NCBI RefSeq assembly: GCF_021018805.1
Contig: NC_086283.1
Span: 54,750,312 to 54,814,311 of the forward strand
From: Prinia subflava
Lineage: Eukaryota > Chordata > Aves > Passeriformes > Cisticolidae
DNA: 64,000 nucleotides
Reading direction: 5' to 3'
The position numbers were made by a program, and so were the translations under genes. The notes under the pieces were generated by a model. The model was not told the DNA's origin, ran no database searches, and worked only from the letters and a program-made list of their open reading frames with translations. Below, in pieces: positions 57,301 through 64,000 of the stretch (the first letter of the stretch is position 1; the number at the start of each line of letters is the position of its first letter).

Positions 57301-60300
57301 AGTATTAAGCACTGCAAGGAGATGCCCAGCTAGGAAAAGCCAGTCTGTGGTCCTCACCACTGAGCTGGAGTTACTGAATCCTGAAGGATCACTTACACCG
57401 CTCTCTCCACTTTGTTTCTTCATCAGTTTGCTCAGCTTCTTCACTCTTCCAGTTATCTTTCCTCTGTGATCTTCAGCAAAGTGTTTGAAGAAGTTATTAC
57501 ACAGGGTTTACATTAGAAACTTTATTTTACATTGCAAAAATTGTGTGTTTGATATTAGTTTAATTAGATTGTTGAAAAAACTAAAAAGTAGTAGCATGAT
57601 GGAGAGAGAAATGAGAAAAAAGGTGGAGTAAAGAAACAGCTGTGAGGGTGTAAAGAATTCTCTACGTCTGGCTGCACGGGTAACACACCCTGCCCAAACC
57701 GAGGCTTGCTTAGGCCAAGCATGCATACACAAACTTCACTGCTTCTGTTTGGCCTACAGCAAACTTGCAAAGTAGTTGCTGTCTGTACAGAGGAGCTCCG
57801 AGTATAGGCAGCCTGCTTCAGCTGAGCGTGCTTTCTGCACACCCAACCACCTGGCTGGTGAGCAATATCCTAGAGCCAGTTTCAGTGGGAGGACACCGAT
57901 GTGAGGGCGCGCATGATTCAGGAGCCCCCCTGCAAAGACAAAATGCTGGTTTTACACACTGCTCTTTCAGCTCTAGCAGGGGAAAGCACCATGAGATGAC
58001 AGAGGTTAGGTTTGAAACTTGAAAAATATATGTATCAAGTTATATTTTGTGATAGCCCAATATCACAACAAACCAGACACATTGTGCTCTCCCACCTCCG
58101 TAACAAGTGGCATGTTGGTAGTTTTGACCTTCACACCACAAGCTGCTTAATGTTTCTAGATGTCTGTGTGTCTTAAATGTAGCCATATTGCTGATGGCGA
58201 TTTTTGTGGACCATGTGACATTAGTATTAGTTCTGCAGCTAGATTAGATGCAAAGAGCTGTTGAAGCTGCTTAACATAGTGACAGCTAAGCAAGTAACTC
58301 TAACTCTCCTCTTTAGACCAAACAAAAGCTTCAAGTAGTCTTGCAGGTTCTGTAGTTTTAAGCACATACAAAGTGCAGCCCTCAGAAATGACTTCAAAAT
58401 AGAGGTAAATTTAAGGAAATAAATTGGATTTTCTTTTACCATTTTCTGTGTTCATAAAAATAAAATTGCCATAATATGAACAGCAGGGGGAAAATAAGCA
58501 GTGAAAGAGCATCACCATTAAAGCACTCATCGTGAAGCTGACAAATGTATTTTCATAGTATTATTTGAGTTCCAAAGATAGCTCTGGAAAAGGAGGTCAG
58601 CCTGGAATTGGGGCATTAAAAAAATGTTGGCTAAAGACGGGAAAGGTCATGACTGTTTGCACAGTGCTCTACTTTCTCCATTAAAAAATACCCACCAACA
58701 ATAAAAAACAGTTAAGGAGGAGAGATGATGATTCAGTGCTGGAGGGAAAAAAAGCAATGTGTGTGATTGGTGAGCACACTCGCCCCATCTATGAAATCAT
58801 CTACATGCGTGGCTAGATGAACATCTGCTGCATAAAGTCAGCACTGGTTTCAGTATGCCACAAAACAGTTTGGCTTTTGCTTATTTTCTGAGGAATGGTG
58901 CAGGAAGAATATATGCTATACCCGAGTAGCTAATAATGTAGCATTTAATAATGACATCAGTGAGCAAGCAATGCTAATAAAATTCAGCATCTTTGTCTCA
59001 AATGTGTTGTTAATCCAACATGATTCAGAAATGGATGAACGGGGGTGGGAAAGTAATCAAGCATACTTGTTTATGTTATTTCCTCTATTCTTTATCAAGA
59101 AAACTAAATGCCAGCATGTGATCAGCTCTGATTCCAGCACACAGTTGTTTGCAATGAGTGTTTTAATGGACTGCTTGAACTGATGGCAGAAATGAGAAAG
59201 ATCATCCCTTGAATTCCACATATACATACAATATAAATCTGGCCTGTATTTATCAGTGATTAAGTATGACAGGGAGTCGTAGCTTATCCAGGAAATTCCA
59301 TATGCTATGTGGGCCAGATCCTCAGCTGGTACAAACCAGTTTAGCACCACTGAAGTACTAGCAGTACAGTAGGGATGATTGTAGCTGCCAAGTTTGATGC
59401 TGCACCATGTGTGATATTCTATGCTAATTATTTAACAAGCTTATTAGGTATTTGCATCTAATTTGCATATAACCAACTTCCCTTTTTTAAAGCCTGCACT
59501 CTAGTACTGTGGGGGTGGAAAGCAGCCTTGCTGCACAAAACCCTCAGCTTCACTACTGAGCATGTAGAAACTGGTGGAAGTTTTCATAGCCACTCATGTT
59601 CTGTAGTTCCTTACCTAGGACTGAAAAATTTATACTGCTTCTTCTAGTAACTATAAATGGTGGCAAGGAATTTGTGTCTAGCGACTGCCACTGACAGTCT
59701 TGGCCTCTCAAATCCTTCCCCAAAACCCTGTGCCTTGGCACAGCCAAAAAACATCAATTACATGTGAGCAGGTTTAATTCTACAGAGCCAGCTGAGATTT
59801 GTGCTGGTAAACTTCAGTTAAAATATTGTAATCAACCATGCTGGCAGGTACTTAGTCTTCCAATAGAATGTTAGTAACTTTTACAAGAGAGTTAGTAGGG
59901 GTGCTTGGGAAGTTATCTCTGTGAAAGTGATGGCTGAGATTTGGTAGCCACCAGTAGGCAGGCAAACATTATTTCAGTTGCTCTACTCCACCCAATTGTT
60001 TAAAAAGACAGCTCACTGTTAGTAGACTGCACAGGCAAATTCACTTCTCAGGTGCAATATTTACATCCTAAGAGTGTGTGTCAGGATGCTGACATTTACA
60101 CTTTTTTCTTTGATGTGGCTTTGGAATGGCAAACTGGCAAGGTGTTGCACAGTCCTCTCGTGTTCTTTCTGCAGAGGAAAAGGTGGAGAAAGTCATGCCA
60201 CTGTCTGGTGGAGAATGGCCTTCTGAGTGCAACAATGTTTGGGAGTGCAAAACTTGGATTTCTGGGTTCAGGACAATTCTTTTCAATCCATAGATTTCAG

Positions 60301-63300
60301 CACTTGAAAAGATAATGCAGATTAAAATGGAGGTTTATGGAAAGCTATGCCTTACCTAACGTGTTCAATGATAAGGACATGTCCTGCACCATAAATTTGG
60401 TTCCTTACTCTTAGAGGCAGAATGACAAAGCAGGGGAGAATGTAGCCAAGAATGCTTGAGAGATAACTTTTTAAGCCCCTCTGTAATCTAACTGTAAAAT
60501 AGATGAACAGCTGTTGGTTTTCTGTTTTGGAGCAGGATCCACTGATTGGCAAGATCATTAAGTGCCCAGGAACACAAGAGACTGCTTTAAAAAGCTGTGG
60601 TTTCCTCACTTGTGTTTCATTACACTTTCTCCCTTAAGTGAGAAAAAGGACAGGAAAGTACAGATCAGCTAAAGTGAGTGGCTGAGCACCTGTTGCAGAT
60701 GAGCTGAGACTCACTAGTAAAATGGGAAGGTCATACAGGGCCCACAACTTCTGGCAGGTTTGGTGAGGGACCAGGCAGTGATACACTCCTCATTGAGCAA
60801 GGGCATGGCACTCTGACCTAGATGAGAAGCTTGTCTGAGAGGATGAAAAACTGATGAAAACACCCCAGTACAAATTATTACAGGCAACATGAACAGAATG
60901 TCTTACAACACATTCTCTAGAATAATGAACTAAAGTAAGATGAATGCAACACAGATTTTCAAGTAGTGCAGGGACTGTCTGCTACCTCTCTTGCTCCCCT
61001 TGGTGTTCTCTAGAAGCATCCCACAATGCCTAGGTCTCAGGCGATGTTCTTTCTTTTCATCTTGTTTAATAGTTTCTCCTTTGCTGTGTTAATTTTCACT
61101 GTGTTCCTTCTCCTGGCTTTTCATTAATTTGAAATGCCAATATCAACACTTTTTGGCCCTTGCTGTGCAAATACATACCCAAGGTGTGCTCAGTGTGATA
61201 ATAGCAATTCCAGCTCCAGCACTGCCATTCGCTCTCTCAGTGCAGACATCAAACAACAATATATTATCTTAATGCAAAGCTGTCAACCGCTTACTACATT
61301 ATACCTGCTCTGTAGTATTCCCTGGCCAAGACTACATTAACAACAGAGTTAGGACAGAGAGCATGGATTAAAAATGTGGACAAAATAACCATTGCAAGAA
61401 TAATGCAATTATCCCCAAAACAAATATTAAAACCCCTTAGGATTCAAAGTTCAATTTATACTAATAGAAATTCAGAGTAAGGTCATCGAAACTACCTCAA
61501 CTGTGACAAGTAGTGACAGCCTGCAATAAACAAGCATGTTAGTCTTATAATACCAACAGCTGCAGTAGCATCAAATACTTCTACAGTTTAAAAGTAATTA
61601 TTTCTTTTTCATATGCTGTCTTTGCAGTGAACTCATATATGGGCAGCAAATACATGCCTTTTTTAGCATGTAGAATGCCCTTCTTCTATAATAGAGTGGA
61701 AAATACAGGAAAAATGTATTTACGTTGGACATAAAAACAGCCTTTATCAAAACCCATGTGTCTTAATGCTAAGTGTCTCCAGAAAGACTCTTAGCTCTGA
61801 TGTAAATTGAATCACCTGCTTTTATAATGTATATTTTGACTTGCATCCACAGAGTTCATGACAGTAAAATAGCACACAACCTTAGCATGTAATTACATGT
61901 TCAACTGCCTACAGTGTAAATCATATGCCCTTTAAAAACAGTTACTGGCATATAACTAATTAATGAAATTATTCAGGGTTATTGCCCACATACCAGCAAT
62001 ATTCGTTAGAGAACAGTTTACATTCAGGTTTAGCCAGTTTGCTGCCCTGCTGGCTTACCACATTATTTTCCATGATAATGGTTTTATCTGGTTTACAAAA
62101 ACCACATTTTAAGGAAAAAAAGCTGTGGTACAAAACAAGGCTGGAAGTAAACAGTACTGAAGGAAATGGCACCATGAAGCAGCACACAGCTACAAGGGAA
62201 GAGCCTATTGCCCATCAGACTCAGGCAGAAAGGGTGAGAGCAGCTATTTGGGGAGAAGGAGGGCTAGAGGTCACTCATGCTTGGCAGTATGTCTTGAGAA
62301 GTTGTTTATGATCTTCCTTCTGGGTCCTACCAGGAAAGGAAACACCAGCTGAAAGGAACCGGGAACTTCCCCCATAACCTGGCACTTGAGGGGAGACTTT
62401 GCCTGGAAAAGGACCCCATTCCACATTGTGTGTGTTGCTCTGACCTTTCTTTCTCATTTGGAGTCCAGCCTGTCAAATTTTGTCCCTTAACACCGAAGCT
62501 CCAGCAATGGGAGTTGAAGTTATGCCACTTGCCCTAGAACTGTATTTCCTTTGTTTGCAGCCATTTAAGCAAATTCCTTTTAATCACTTAATGTAATTTA
62601 TACATATAATTGTGGGCCACGTGAATATAAAGAGGTAGGCATGGCACCAGAAGTGTTTGTGGAACTGCCTTTGCTTACACCAAAAGCTGAATTTGGTCCA
62701 GTATTTTTGCACAGAAAGGCAATGTGTAATGTTACTGCAACACATTTGCTCTGGCACTGTCTCACTGCTGCTGGCACAGACACAACTCTTTGATATTGAG
62801 TAGGTAAATTATTTTCCTTGCCAGCTTTCTATCTGTAACTTTGACTACCAGTAATATTTGCTAGCTACCATCAGTATGTTAGCTTTTAAGTTTCATTTCA
62901 GTTGTAGCTCAGACGTTAAAACAAAGCTAGAGGCAATGCCTGTCCTAACAAGTCACGATATTCTGCGATGATGCACTTCTGCGTCATCTCAAAATGACAG
63001 TATGTTCCATGAAAAAGAAAAGGAAGGGGGAGTAGGCTTATGTCTGCATTTATCAGAAAGCACAAAAACACATTTCTGTCTTCATTCCTGTGAACAAAAT
63101 GCATCCACAACTCTCCATCAAAGAACAGACTGCAACACTATAAAAACAGTCTATAAAACCAGCTGGTTGAGGCTGGGTTTTGGGATGGGAAAGAAAAAAG
63201 GTGAACAGCAACTAATACCAGATTTTAACTCCTACATCTTAAGATGTTAAAATGTTAAAGAAGGATAGTTGCTTACCAACAGCTGCCCATAAACCACAGA

Positions 63301-64000
63301 AACCAACTTGTGCTTTAACTGTAATTTATATTTGAACTTTACATCAAAATATCAACGAATGTGACTCAACCGATAGAGCTGACTGGACAAATCCTACAAA
63401 ATGTATTGCCTCCTTTCTTCCATGCTGGAATATTAGTCTACTGAGTTACAGAACAACACTGCAAATACATTGCCTTTTGAGCATCTAATAACAGAAATAA
63501 CAATCTCATGCAATTAGAAATAATTGACTCAAAACATGGCGTCTGGATTAGAAAGGTGCAGTGCTCCTACCTGTGGAGAAGAGTATGCCTCACAAATGGG
63601 AAGGGGTTTGTGCAGGAGAAACAGGGAGCATATTTGGCTCCTCATGCTTTGCTCAATGTGCAGTTTCACACCACAGCCAGCTGAATGCAGTGGGGAGATT
63701 ACTTCAAATGATCTCCTACTTGTCCTCTCTCCAGCATTTTTCACTTGCTCCTGTTTATATCCCATTTTTCTCTCAGGAGCCACGGGGCTGGCCCATGAGC
63801 AGCTCAGACAGATGGTGGATTAGCCCCTGTGCTGGTTCAGTGAGCTGATCCAATGCTCCCTTTGGCAGAAAGATCGCTGTACTTCTTATGCCAGTGTTTG
63901 CACCAGAGCTGTAGCCATCTCTGGCTGTATCTTGGATCCAGCATATGAAGCACCTTGTAATTCTGTGGCTTGAATCTGTGGGGCTCAGAATCAATCAGCT
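51389..64000. other. Gene-free upstream intergenic sequence
   Basis: This 12.6-kb stretch to the end of the window has no gene, RNA gene or mobile element that I can support. Two GC- and CpG-richer patches stand out, at about 57030-57260 and 57660-57920. A CACGTG E-box lies at 62619-62624. The many short open frames carry no recognisable domain and often overlap on opposite strands. Confidence 0.5.

Noticed and set aside
1..64000. CRISPR arrays, tRNA or rRNA genes, bacterial operons, riboswitches.
   Set aside because: None was seen, and none is expected in this vertebrate nuclear sequence.

Overview
This window looks like nuclear DNA from a bird. It has one recognisable single-copy vertebrate gene (NFIL3/E4BP4), several CR1 LINE fragments of avian type, a roughly 1.1 kb ERVL-type solo LTR, an ERVK-like solo LTR, and a TOPORS-like RING-finger gene of a kind that multiplied in some bird lineages. 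Codons, splice signals, AATAAA signals and the CpG island are all eukaryotic. There is nothing prokaryotic: no operons, CRISPR or plasmid features. I cannot name the species. In birds NFIL3 and TOPORS lie on chromosome Z, so Z is a reasonable guess only.

Layout. 1-18.4 kb is an AT-rich, CpG-poor gene desert downstream of NFIL3. It holds an ERVK-like solo LTR (4162-4484, with 6-bp target-site duplication) and a very degraded CR1/L3-like LINE on the minus strand (about 11.77-13.89 kb). 18.4-23.7 kb is a GC-richer block of three plus-strand CR1 fragments around an intact intronless 287-codon TOPORS-like RING gene (21701-22564). 23.7-28.8 kb is again gene-free. NFIL3 is on the minus strand: poly(A) signal at 28816-28821, the whole 457-codon reading frame in one exon (29102-30475), splice acceptor at 30662/30661, a roughly 9-10 kb 5' intron, and a large bipartite CpG island (about 39.23-42.12 kb) with its promoter and non-coding first exon. 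42.1-64 kb is upstream intergenic sequence. Its clearest features are an ERVL LTR (47683-48776) inserted inside an older minus-strand CR1, an A-rich tract (51.2-51.4 kb) and a perfect 20-bp-arm hairpin (50454-50500).

How the parts may work together. NFIL3 is a bZIP repressor that binds D-box (TTAYGTAA) sites and is itself an output of the REV-ERB/ROR arm of the circadian clock. The CpG island carries two perfect palindromic D-boxes near its edges (39192, 41469), a third canonical D-box between them (40436), C/EBP-like relatives (40744, 41419), and three RORE-type AGTAGGTC elements (39709 minus, 41234 plus, 41399 plus). That is what a clock-controlled and autoregulated NFIL3 would be expected to have. 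The 5' UTR in the coding exon also has two upstream ORFs, the second ending in TGATG so that its stop overlaps the NFIL3 start codon. The strangest structural feature is an 80-bp near-perfect palindrome (39316-39395) inside the island. I found no unmistakably new gene system. The best leads are this regulatory architecture, the palindrome, and the TOPORS-like gene in its CR1 nest.
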